This document shows, piece after piece, positions 1 through 6,121 of a stretch of DNA of 7,754 nucleotides. The stretch is from contig DHLW01000139.1 of assembly GCA_002405485.1 (NCBI GenBank), forward strand, positions 427 through 8,180, read 5' to 3'. The notes below the pieces were generated by a model that saw nothing but the letters and a program-made list of their open reading frames with translations, had not been told where the DNA came from and searched no databases. The stretch is from Phycisphaerales bacterium UBA4658 (lineage in GTDB: Bacteria > Planctomycetota > Phycisphaerae > Phycisphaerales > UBA1924). Every line of letters starts with the position of its first letter. Within the stretch, counting starts at the first letter, position 1. The translations under genes and the position numbers were made by a program.

Positions 1-1906
1 CTGCCTCTGGTGGCACAGGCGTCCCGCCTGTGTGCCTTCGGTCATAGATCAGGTTCAGCGCCGCATCCCACTGCTCCTGCTGAATCTTGTTCCTGGGCAG
101 GATCTTGCTCATGTGCACGATCGCGCTCGTCAGCCCCGCTTCGCGCAGCTCGTGCAGGAACACGCTGTTGAGCACCACCCGCGCCATCGGCTTGAGCCCG
201 AAGCTCACGTTGCTCAGGCCCACCGTCGTCTGGCACTCCGGCATGGCCTTCGCGATCGCCCGCACGCCCTCGATCGTCTCCAGCCCCGAGCGTCGATCGC
301 TCTCCATGCCCGTCGAGATCGGCAGCACCAGCGGATCGAACATCAGATCAGCCGGGTCCAGCCCGTGCACCTTCGTCGCCCGCTCATACGCCCGCCTGGC
401 GATCGACAGCTTGCGGTCCGCCGTGCGCGCCATCGACGCTTCCTTGTCCTCGTCGATCGACCCGATCACCAGCCCCGCGCCATAGGTCTTCGCCAGTGCG
501 CACACCTCGTCAAACTTGTGCTCGCCGTCCTCGAAGTTCGCCGAGTTGATGATGCACTTGCCAGGCGCGTGCTTCAGCCCCGCTTCCAGTGTCTTGACCT
601 GTGTCGAGTCCAGCATCAGCGGCGCGTCCACCTGCCGCACCACGCGCTTGACGATCTCGCTCATGTCCCGCGGATTGTCGCGACCCGCGTAGTCCACGTT
701 CAGGTCCAGCACGTGGGCCCCGTCGTGCCGCATCTGCTCACGCGCGAGCGAGATGATCCCGTCCCAGTCCTCCGCCTCCAGGAGCTGCTTGAACTTCTTG
801 CTCCCCGACGCGTTCATCCGCTCCCCGACGATCATGAAACTGTTGTCCTGCCGATACTCCGTCGGCTGGTACAGGCTCGTCACCGCCGGCGCCAGCCGCC
901 CCTTCCTCGGCGAGCCGGACCGGTCCCGTGCCGACGCAAGCTCCGAGATCTCCTTGCTCAAGAGCGCGATGTGCTCCGGCGTCGTCCCGCAGCACCCGCC
1001 CACGAGATCCACGTGCGACTCGTCCACGAACTTCAGCAGCGCATCCACGAAAGGCCTCGGCTGCAGCGGATACTCCGTCCGCCCCTCCACCAGCACCGGC
1101 AGCCCCGCGTTGGGCATCACGCTGATCCGCCGGCCGGCGCCCGTGCCGCCATGGTGCTTGCCCAGCCAATGCACATGCTCGGCCATCTCCGTCGGCCCCG
1201 TCGCGCAGTTCAGCCCCAGCGACAGGAGCGGATACCCGGCAAGCGCGCTCGCCGCCGCCTCGATCGACGTCCCCATCAGCATCGTGCCCGTCGTCTCGAT
1301 CGTGACCGATGCCATGATCGGCACGTCGTCCGGCGTCAGCCCGCGCTCCCGCATCGCCGCCAGGCACGCGTTGATCGCGCACTTGACCTGCAGGATGTCC
1401 TGGCAGGTCTCGATGATGAACACGTCCACGCCCGCCTTGCCAAGCCCCGGCTCCCCGGCAAGCAGCCCGCGTGCCTGCTCCCGGTAGCTGTCGAGCATCT
1501 CGTCCCACGTCGTGTTGCCAAGCGTCAGGAGCTTCGTCCCGGGCCCCATGCTCCCAGCCACAAACCGCGGCTTGTCCTTCGTGGAGTGCTTCTTGCACGC
1601 CGCCCGCGCGACGTCCGCCGACCGCTTGGCCAGATCAAAGCACTGATCCGTCAGATCAAACTCCGCCAGCACCAGCTTGTTTGCGCCAAAGCTGTCGGTC
1701 TCCACCACGTCCGCGCCCGCCGAGAGGTACTTCTCGTGAATCTCCTGGATCACGTCCGGTCGGGTCTTGACCAGGATGTCCGTGCAGTTCTCGCACCCGC
1801 AGTAGTCGTGCTCGATCGACAGGTTCCGCGCATAGATCTGCGTCCCCATGCCGCCGTCGAACACAAGCACCCGCCGGGTCAACGCCAACTCGAATGGACT
1901 TGCCAT
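1..1906 (-). CDS. metH: Cobalamin-dependent methionine synthase, N-terminal part (runs off the window)
   Basis: Transfers the methyl group of 5-methyltetrahydrofolate to homocysteine through cobalamin, making methionine in the cytoplasm. 635 complete codons are visible; the family has about 1,200 residues, so the cobalamin-binding and reactivation domains should lie beyond base 1. Residues 1-325 are the homocysteine-binding barrel: DGGMGTQ near residue 18, and the three zinc cysteines in GLNCATGP (C234) and VGGCCGTT (C305, C306), matching E. coli C247/C310/C311. Residues about 355-620 are the pterin-binding domain, opening with GERMNASGSKKF and containing DLNVDYAGRDNPRDM and MLDSTQ. The start is ATG at 1906, just downstream of AGGAG (1910-1914, short 3-base spacing) and GAGG (1917-1920). 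The coding frame ends in this window in a palindromic repeat encoding HTGGTPVPP in the interdomain linker. A regulatory palindrome sits 28 bases upstream of the start. Long open frames on the opposite strand here are shadows. Confidence 0.97.
   Translation of the reverse strand, partial: MASPFELALTRRVLVFDGGMGTQIYARNLSIEHDYCGCENCTDILVKTRPDVIQEIHEKYLSAGADVVETDSFGANKLVLAEFDLTDQCFDLAKRSADVARAACKKHSTKDKPRFVAGSMGPGTKLLTLGNTTWDEMLDSYREQARGLLAGEPGLGKAGVDVFIIETCQDILQVKCAINACLAAMRERGLTPDDVPIMASVTIETTGTMLMGTSIEAAASALAGYPLLSLGLNCATGPTEMAEHVHWLGKHHGGTGAGRRISVMPNAGLPVLVEGRTEYPLQPRPFVDALLKFVDESHVDLVGGCCGTTPEHIALLSKEISELASARDRSGSPRKGRLAPAVTSLYQPTEYRQDNSFMIVGERMNASGSKKFKQLLEAEDWDGIISLAREQMRHDGAHVLDLNVDYAGRDNPRDMSEIVKRVVRQVDAPLMLDSTQVKTLEAGLKHAPGKCIINSANFEDGEHKFDEVCALAKTYGAGLVIGSIDEDKEASMARTADRKLSIARRAYERATKVHGLDPADLMFDPLVLPISTGMESDRRSGLETIEGVRAIAKAMPECQTTVGLSNVSFGLKPMARVVLNSVFLHELREAGLTSAIVHMSKILPRNKIQQEQWDAALNLIYDRRHTGGTPVPPEA
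8..37 (-). repeat. Palindromic repeat inserted in metH (encodes HTGGTPVPP)
   Basis: On the plus strand CACAGGC (14-20) and GCCTGTG (26-32) form a perfect 7-bp inverted repeat around GTCCC, with GGCA and TGCC flanking outside. Read on the minus strand in the metH frame it gives RRHTGGTPVPPE (residues about 623-634), directly after the pterin domain's terminal LNLIYDRR. I recall this repeat and its in-frame peptide as widespread in planctomycete genomes, in and between genes. The inverted repeat is seen directly; the family identity is from memory and the mechanism of spread is unknown. Confidence 0.75.
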
Positions 1907-1933
1907 GGACTCCTGACCTCTTTGCTCTATCCG

Positions 1934-1955
1934 TTCATCCGGATATTTGGATGAA
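1934..1955 (-). promoter_or_regulatory. Predicted operator of the ArsR-methyltransferase regulator, metH copy
   Basis: An imperfect palindrome with arms TTCATCC (1934-1940) and GGATGAA (1949-1955) and an 8-base spacer. Read toward metH it is nearly the same as the copy at 6099-6120, differing at about 3 of 22 positions. It occupies most of the 51-base gap between the stop of the upstream gene (1958) and the metH ATG (1906). Its upstream edge shares one base with the -10-like hexamer TAGTAT, so a bound protein would block the promoter. The recurrence of the site is seen; its recognition by the product of the 6116-7081 gene is inferred. Confidence 0.8.
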
Positions 1956-1960
1956 TACTA
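1955..1960 (-). promoter_or_regulatory. Candidate metH -10 element
   Basis: TAGTAT on the minus strand matches TATAAT at four of six positions and sits against the operator exactly as TACACT does at 6094-6099. Its first three bases are the TAG stop codon of the upstream gene. No convincing -35 hexamer lies 16-18 bases upstream, so the promoter may be weak, activated, or supplemented by read-through. The predicted start of transcription is about 1948, giving a leader of about 42 bases. Confidence 0.5.
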
Positions 1961-3751
1961 GGGCGGGGTCGCCCCAAAGCCAGCATTCGGCCGTTTTTCA
2001 CCCTGGCTCCTCACCAGATCCACAATCACCGGATAGTGGTCGGACGGCGTTTGGTATCCTCGCATCCGTCGATCGATGACCGCCGACTCCGCACGCCACC
2101 CCTCTGAGACCAGCACCCAGTCGATCCGCCCACCCCGGATCGCGCCCTCCCAGCCGCAGAACGTCGCCTCCGTCGCGTCGGGGATCGGGAACACCGCGCG
2201 GTACGCATCCTGCAGTCCACCCGCCGGGCTTCCTGGCGCACAGAGCATGCTGTGAACGTCCGAGTTCGGCCCGTCCGCCGGGGCGTTGAAGTCGCCCAGC
2301 AGGATCACCTCGGCTCCGTCGCGAGTGCTGCCGATGAACGCGCGGACGATTCGAGCGCTCTCGCGGCGGGACTCGGCCCCGACATGATCAAAGTGCGTGT
2401 TCACGGCCAGCACCGTGCGTCCATCGGTTCGGTCATGCAGCCGAACCCACGTGGCCATGCGTTCGCACGCGGCGTCCCAGCCGCGCGATCCCGGCACGTT
2501 CGGCGTCGGACTCAGCCAGAAATGGCCGGATGCCAGAAGCGTGTATCGATCGGTCCGGAACAGGATCGGCGTCGCCTCTCCGCCCCGGCGTCCGTCGATC
2601 CGTCCGACGCCCACGAGCGTGTGCGAAGGAAACGCTTTCTGCAACCAGTCGACCTGCTCGGCCAGTGCCTCCTGCACGCCCACGATGTCCGGATCGCTCG
2701 ACGCGATCACGTCGCGCACCAGATCGGCCCGGTTGGCCCACGCACGCTGGCCCCGATCGCCCTCGCCGGCAAAGCGGATGTTGAACGTCATCGCCCGCGT
2801 CCGCGGCGTGTCGATCGATCCCGCCGATGTCCCCGTGCGCACCACGTCCAGATCGTCGAGTTTCATGCGGTACAGACCGCCGCTTACCTCGTCGGCGATG
2901 ATGAGCGAGCCGTCGGCGTCAAAGCAGATCGACTCGGAGTCGCCTGCGCCGCTCGGGAGGCGATACTGCCGAGTCCGCACGCTTCCGGCGAAGATCGGCG
3001 TCCGGATGGACGCTCGCTCGAACAGGAACACCCGGTCGTACGTCAGCACCGCCACCTTGAGGCCGTCGGGCGTCGCGTCCGCGCCCGTGCACTCGCCCTT
3101 GACATCGAATCGCCCGATGTACGTGAGCGTGTTCACCGCGTCGGGCTCCCGCGAATCCAGCCGATACAGCTTGGTGAACGTGTCCGAGCGATTCTTGCTC
3201 AGCACGTGGATCTCGTCCCCGATGGTGAAGAGGGCCTCGGCGTCGAAGTTGAAGTCGTCCTTCGGCGCGGGAAAGCTCCGCTGATCCGGATACCGGAACA
3301 GCACCTTGGACAGGTACCCCGCTCGACCCTCCGTCGCCTCCGGCTCCGGCAGGATGTACAGAGCCAGATCGCGACGGGCGTTGGAGTTGTTCCCGAAGTC
3401 CGCGATGATCAGCCGCCCGGAGGCGTCGAGAGCGATGTCCTCCCAGTCGCCGTTGATCGCCCCGCCGATGAGCGTCCCGGGAATCTCCGGATATCGCACG
3501 CTGGGCACGACCGACCCGTCGATCCGCACCGGGTACACGCGCGGCTCGTCTCCGGAGTCGTTGAGCGTCCAGAAGACCCCGGGCTGCTGTCGGCTGGCGA
3601 CGATTCCGGAGATCTCCTTCACGGCTCCCGGGCCGAGCGTGCCGATCCGGACGAGGTCCAGCGGCTCTCGCTCGCCCCGCGCACCCGACGCCGAACCGTG
3701 ACCGCCCAGCAGCGCACCCATCATGACGCCAACGATTGCTCCCTGCCGCAT
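1958..3751 (-). CDS. Secreted protein: beta-propeller-like domain fused to an endonuclease/exonuclease/phosphatase (EEP) domain
   Basis: 597 residues, starting at ATG 3751 behind an ideal GGAGG (3759-3763, 7-base spacing); an in-frame upstream extension lacks such support. Residues 1-25 look like a Sec signal peptide (hydrophobic AIVGVMMGALLGG, then small residues), so it probably acts outside the cytoplasm. Residues about 30-310 resemble a beta-propeller, with FWTLNDSGDEPRVY (60-73), DWEDIA (102-107), DFGNN (118-122) and FNFDAEAL (167-174), a pattern I recall from uncharacterised secreted proteins. Residues 320-590 form a complete metal-dependent EEP domain: N324 in MTFNIRF, E361 in GVQEAL, NTHFDHVG (451-458), GDFNA (D487, N489), RIDW (542-545) and SDHYPV (H572). 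All expected catalytic residues are present, so it should be an active phosphodiesterase or phosphomonoesterase; the substrate is unknown. It lies 51 bases upstream of metH on the same strand, but no functional link is evident. Confidence 0.88.
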   Translation of the reverse strand: MRQGAIVGVMMGALLGGHGSASGARGEREPLDLVRIGTLGPGAVKEISGIVASRQQPGVFWTLNDSGDEPRVYPVRIDGSVVPSVRYPEIPGTLIGGAINGDWEDIALDASGRLIIADFGNNSNARRDLALYILPEPEATEGRAGYLSKVLFRYPDQRSFPAPKDDFNFDAEALFTIGDEIHVLSKNRSDTFTKLYRLDSREPDAVNTLTYIGRFDVKGECTGADATPDGLKVAVLTYDRVFLFERASIRTPIFAGSVRTRQYRLPSGAGDSESICFDADGSLIIADEVSGGLYRMKLDDLDVVRTGTSAGSIDTPRTRAMTFNIRFAGEGDRGQRAWANRADLVRDVIASSDPDIVGVQEALAEQVDWLQKAFPSHTLVGVGRIDGRRGGEATPILFRTDRYTLLASGHFWLSPTPNVPGSRGWDAACERMATWVRLHDRTDGRTVLAVNTHFDHVGAESRRESARIVRAFIGSTRDGAEVILLGDFNAPADGPNSDVHSMLCAPGSPAGGLQDAYRAVFPIPDATEATFCGWEGAIRGGRIDWVLVSEGWRAESAVIDRRMRGYQTPSDHYPVIVDLVRSQGEKRPNAGFGATPP

Positions 3752-3893
3752 GATCGAACCTCCGATGCCGTTGGCGCCCCGGATCGACTCCGGTGGGCTG
3801 CCCAGGTGCCCCGCCCCACGCACCAAGCATTGCACGCCGGGATTGGCCGGATGACCCTTGCGGTTTGGTCAAGATGCGGTCAAGATGGTGTCC
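3752..3893. other. Divergent intergenic region with a 10-bp direct repeat
   Basis: This 142-base stretch separates the secreted EEP protein (minus) from the acetyltransferase (plus). It must hold promoters for both, but I see no convincing -35/-10 pair. The one notable element is a tandem direct repeat of GGTCAAGATG at 3867-3876 and 3878-3887, with an 11-base period close to one helical turn, ending just before the acetyltransferase start. It could be a tandem protein-binding site or chance. Confidence 0.4.
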
Positions 3894-4424
3894 ATGCTGA
3901 CGCCCGGCCCGCTGCTCACCCCACGCCTGGAACTGTTCGTTCCGGATGACCCCGCGCTGCGCGCGTCGGTGCGGGGCGCGCCGGAGCTTGCCCCGGCGGT
4001 GCGTCGGCCCGTGGAAACCGACTGGCCCCCTCGGCACTGGGAAACTCCGGTCATCGACTGGATATTGACGCGCAGAGCCGAGCACCCCGCCGAGCCGTTC
4101 TGGGCGCCTTGGCTCATCGCCCTGCGGGATGGGCCGGTGGTCGGGACGTGCGGGTGCAAGGGCCCGCCGGATGAGATTGGCGCGGTGGAGATCGGCTACA
4201 GCGTGGTCGAATCGCACTGGCGTCGGGGGATCGCCTCCGAAGCGGCGGGCGCGCTGATCACCTGGATCTGGCACGACCCGCGCGTGCGTCTGATCCGAGC
4301 GCACACCCTCGCGGGCGACATGGCCTCATCGGGCGTGCTCCGCCGAAACGGATTCCAGTTTGTCGCCACGATCCACGACCCGAGCGACGGGCGGGTGGAT
4401 CGGTACGAGCGGGTCCGGGCGTGA
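3894..4424 (+). CDS. GNAT family N-acetyltransferase (RimJ/RimL type)
   Basis: 176 residues from ATG 3894 (MLTPGPLLTPRLEL), a beginning typical of the Acetyltransf_3/RimL group. An in-frame ATG at 3885 and a TTG at 3858 are alternatives, and none has a strong ribosome binding site. The family moves the acetyl group of acetyl-CoA to an amino group of a protein N-terminus or small molecule. Visible features are the EIGYSV strand (99-104), the acetyl-CoA pyrophosphate loop WRRGIASEA (109-117, fitting R/Q-x-x-G-x-A), and the C-terminal SSGVLRRNGF (145-154), which matches the usual N/S-x-x-S-x-x-V-L-x-x-x-G-F segment. The length is normal for a single-domain GNAT. It is transcribed alone and converges on rpmE. 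The substrate cannot be told from the sequence. Confidence 0.88.
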   Translation: MLTPGPLLTPRLELFVPDDPALRASVRGAPELAPAVRRPVETDWPPRHWETPVIDWILTRRAEHPAEPFWAPWLIALRDGPVVGTCGCKGPPDEIGAVEIGYSVVESHWRRGIASEAAGALITWIWHDPRVRLIRAHTLAGDMASSGVLRRNGFQFVATIHDPSDGRVDRYERVRA

Positions 4425-4428
4425 AGCC

Positions 4429-4462
4429 AAAAAGCACAGAGCCGACGCGTGCGTCGGCTCTG
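4429..4462 (-). terminator. Intrinsic terminator of rpmE
   Basis: CAGAGCCGACG (4437-4447) and CGTCGGCTCTG (4452-4462) form a perfect 11-bp stem with a 4-base loop. On the minus strand the stem is followed within two bases by five T residues (complement of 4429-4433), the layout of a Rho-independent terminator for rpmE, which stops at 4489. On the plus strand no T-run follows, so it would end the convergent acetyltransferase transcript less well. Confidence 0.88.
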
Positions 4463-4488
4463 GGATGATTGCGAACTTCGAACTCGAC

Positions 4489-4710
4489 TTACTTCTTCTT
4501 GCCCGCGAAGTAGTTGCCGCCGAACTTCTTCTGGAACTTCTCCACGCGGCCCGCGGCGTCGACGAACGTCTGCTTGCCGGTGAAGAACGGGTGCGAGCCC
4601 GACCAGACTTCGACGTGCTGCTCCGGGGTCGTCGCGCCGGTCGTGAAGACCAGCTCGCCGTTGTGGTAGACCTTGCAGGGGAAAAACTTCGGGTGAATGT
4701 CCTTCTTCAT
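4489..4710 (-). CDS. rpmE: 50S ribosomal protein bL31, form without zinc-ligand cysteines
   Basis: 73 residues with the full bL31 signature: MKKDIHPK at the N-terminus, [27 protein letters not shown] at 39-65 and a lysine-rich tail. It is a component of the large ribosomal subunit near the central protuberance and the bridge to the small subunit. The zinc-binding form carries a CxC...CxxC set; here only C12 remains, and the later pair position reads VWSGSHP, so this is the zinc-independent (C-minus) form. The start is ATG 4710 with GGAG seven bases upstream. It has its own strong terminator at 4429-4462 and follows the LigD_N-like gene by 75 bases on the same strand. No clear promoter was found in that gap. 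Confidence 0.95.
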   Translation of the reverse strand: MKKDIHPKFFPCKVYHNGELVFTTGATTPEQHVEVWSGSHPFFTGKQTFVDAAGRVEKFQKKFGGNYFAGKKK

Positions 4711-4785
4711 GGCTCAACTCCAGACGACCCGCAAGGGCCAAGAATCTCGTGTGGATTGGGGCATGAGGGTAGGCGCGGTCCGGCG

Positions 4786-5163
4786 TCAGGGCATCCCGCC
4801 GGTCGAATCCCGTGCGAACTGGTACAGCGGGCTGCCAAAACCGGCCCTTTGGCCGGTCCAGCGACCGATTCCCGCGAGATCGACGACAAACTCGCCCGCA
4901 TCATGGACGATTCGGCAGGAGCCCTCGGCGACCCGCCGCACACGCCCGCGTCCGCCTGAGATCTCGCCCTCGAAGTGCAGGTACGCGGCTCGATGGTCCG
5001 CGAGCCGCTCGGCGGGGAAGTGCGTGCACGACGGATCGTCCGGACGATGCCGAACCCGAAACGTCACCAGCGGCGCGTCGCTCTCAGCCGCCCCCTGAAG
5101 CATCCAGTCGTAGTGCCACGAGCCGTCGGGCGTCTCGTGGACAAGCAGGACCCACGTGCTCAT
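4786..5163 (-). CDS. Small LigD 3'-phosphoesterase-like (LigD_N-like) protein
   Basis: 125 residues from ATG 5163 (MSTWVLLVHETPDG). A start at 5205 would add MPLPEHPHPPESAS; neither has a strong ribosome binding site, and the domain itself begins with STWVLLVHE. The pattern H9...HYDWML (17-22)...ADHRAAYLHFEGEISGGRGRVRRV (55-78) resembles the N-terminal phosphoesterase domain of bacterial DNA ligase D, whose hallmark is H-Y-D-x-R-L-E followed by a later H and an FEG...G segment. Here the catalytic arginine position is M21 and the following glutamate is Q23, so LigD-type 3'-end-trimming activity is doubtful. It stands alone with no ligase, polymerase or Ku gene nearby. The family assignment is from motif memory; the function is unknown. 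Confidence 0.65.
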   Translation of the reverse strand: MSTWVLLVHETPDGSWHYDWMLQGAAESDAPLVTFRVRHRPDDPSCTHFPAERLADHRAAYLHFEGEISGGRGRVRRVAEGSCRIVHDAGEFVVDLAGIGRWTGQRAGFGSPLYQFARDSTGGMP

Positions 5164-5278
5164 GCTCGCTGATTCCGGGGGGTGAGGATGTTCTGGAAGG
5201 GGCATGCAGGACGTGGGGCAGGGGTTCTGCTTCGCGGCGGGCGGCCGGGAGGTCACGACCGATCGGGCCTCAGGCCGA

Positions 5279-5284
5279 TACACT
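5279..5284 (+). promoter_or_regulatory. Candidate -10 element for a leaderless transcript of the TPR lipoprotein
   Basis: TACACT, the same hexamer used in front of the ArsR-methyltransferase gene, ends seven bases before the first base of ATG 5291, so initiation would fall at or next to the start codon. No Shine-Dalgarno sequence precedes this ATG. No clear -35 box is visible. Only the spacing and the hexamer support this. Confidence 0.35.
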
Positions 5285-5290
5285 CGGCCC

Positions 5291-6052
5291 ATGATACGGA
5301 ACGCTCTGCTGGTCGGTCGTTGTGATGCTCCCTCTCGCCTGCTCCTGAGCGCGTGCCTGATGCTCGTGCTGCTTGCCCTGGGCGGGTGCAAGACCCGCTC
5401 GCTGGTGGCGGTGCGGGAGAGCGGGGACTGGTGGTTCAAGCAGGGCGACTATTCCGCCGCGAAAACCGAGTATCTCGAGTATGTCGAGCGTGCCCCGGGC
5501 AACGCCCATGTGCACCACATGCTGGGCAACTCGTATGTCAAGCTCGGCGAAACGGGCCTTGGCCGTGAGCAGCTCTACGTGGCCCACACGCTCCGCGTCG
5601 AGGACGATCGCATCTTCGCCGACCTGTGCGAGGCCCTGTACCAGGACAAGAAGTACGACGACCTGAACCGGCTGCTGCGGTCCCGCACCGTGGATCGCGG
5701 GCGCATGCAGGACTGGGCTCTGCTTGCGACCTATGCCGACAAGCTCAATGACCGGGATGAAGCCCAGCGCGGCTGGCTCACCGCCGCCCAGGTCGATGGC
5801 GGTCGAAGTGTCGAGCCGCAGCTCGGCCTGGCCAAGCTGTATGCGAAAGTCGGCGACCGCGATCGGGCTCGCCAACGGCTTGGGATGGCATATGCGATCG
5901 ATCCGAACAACCAGGAGGTCGTCCGGATGATCCGAGAGCTCGGGGAGATCCCCGGGCCGACGTTTGCGGTTCCTCCCGCGGAGGCGTTCTCGGACGGCTC
6001 ATCTGCGGGTGAACTGCCTACGGATGTGCCGGCCGGGGAGCCGGGTCGATAG
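5291..6052 (+). CDS. TPR-repeat lipoprotein
   Basis: 253 residues. The N-terminus has a basic segment, a hydrophobic run (LLLSACLMLVLLAL, 17-30) and the lipobox LGGC with the lipidated cysteine at C33, so it should be exported and membrane-anchored. The mature part is built of TPR-like helix pairs: about 43-76 (SGDWWFKQGDYSAAKTEYLE then APGN), 77-105, 143-172 and 177-207 (LYAKVGDRDRARQRLGMAYAIDPNN). It ends in a Pro/Gly/Ser-rich tail from about 220. TPR proteins are protein-binding scaffolds; the partner is unknown. ATG 5291 is chosen because the signal peptide begins there, although no ribosome binding site is visible. It diverges from the LigD_N-like gene and ends 63 bases before the regulator gene, whose promoter lies in that gap. 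Nothing links it to methionine metabolism beyond position. Confidence 0.85.
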   Translation: MIRNALLVGRCDAPSRLLLSACLMLVLLALGGCKTRSLVAVRESGDWWFKQGDYSAAKTEYLEYVERAPGNAHVHHMLGNSYVKLGETGLGREQLYVAHTLRVEDDRIFADLCEALYQDKKYDDLNRLLRSRTVDRGRMQDWALLATYADKLNDRDEAQRGWLTAAQVDGGRSVEPQLGLAKLYAKVGDRDRARQRLGMAYAIDPNNQEVVRMIRELGEIPGPTFAVPPAEAFSDGSSAGELPTDVPAGEPGR

Positions 6053-6071
6053 GCAATCCGAGTGTTGGGGG

Positions 6072-6099
6072 TTGACAGGGGGTCTGGGCATTCTACACT
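6072..6099 (+). promoter_or_regulatory. Promoter of the ArsR-methyltransferase gene (probably also ahcY)
   Basis: A perfect -35 TTGACA (6072-6077), a 16-base spacer and a -10 TACACT (6094-6099). Predicted initiation is near 6106, within the operator and about 10 bases before ATG 6116, leaving almost no leader and no room for a normal Shine-Dalgarno sequence. The -10 overlaps the left end of the palindrome at 6098-6121, the expected layout for repression by blocking RNA polymerase. Confidence 0.8.
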
Positions 6100-6121
6100 T
6101 CATCCGGATATACGGATGAAG
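6098..6121 (+). promoter_or_regulatory. Predicted autoregulatory operator of the ArsR-methyltransferase gene
   Basis: A palindrome with perfect 9-bp arms, CTTCATCCG (6098-6106) and CGGATGAAG (6113-6121), around the spacer GATATA. It overlaps the -10 box at one end and contains the start codon ATG (6116-6118) at the other. The 22-bp core recurs in front of metH at 1934-1955. Size and symmetry suit a dimeric winged-helix ArsR protein. Binding by the adjacent gene product is inferred from position and recurrence. Confidence 0.88.

Noticed and set aside
32..1954. A very long open frame on the plus strand opposite metH
   Set aside because: Its product is rich in Arg, His, Pro and Leu with no recognisable domain, while the minus strand encodes a clear MetH with its zinc cysteines. 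It is a by-product of GC-rich codon use.
3847..3854. CCGGATGA as a third operator half-site
   Set aside because: There is no partner arm at the proper spacing; single half-sites like this are expected by chance, as with TTCATCC inside metH near 813.
2252..3949. A long plus-strand open frame opposite the EEP protein
   Set aside because: Same shadow pattern; the minus strand carries a signal peptide, complete EEP motifs and an ideal ribosome binding site.
2919..4304. A minus-strand open frame of about 460 codons spanning the acetyltransferase and the divergent region
   Set aside because: Arg/Gly-rich composition without motifs; it overlaps two well-supported genes in other frames.
4437..4462. 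The 11-bp hairpin as a bidirectional terminator that also serves the acetyltransferase
   Set aside because: A T-run follows the stem only on the minus strand, so only the rpmE direction is supported.
6062..6115. An upstream GTG start for the regulator, adding 18 residues
   Set aside because: It would place the consensus promoter and most of the operator inside the coding region, and the extra residues match no ArsR N-terminus.
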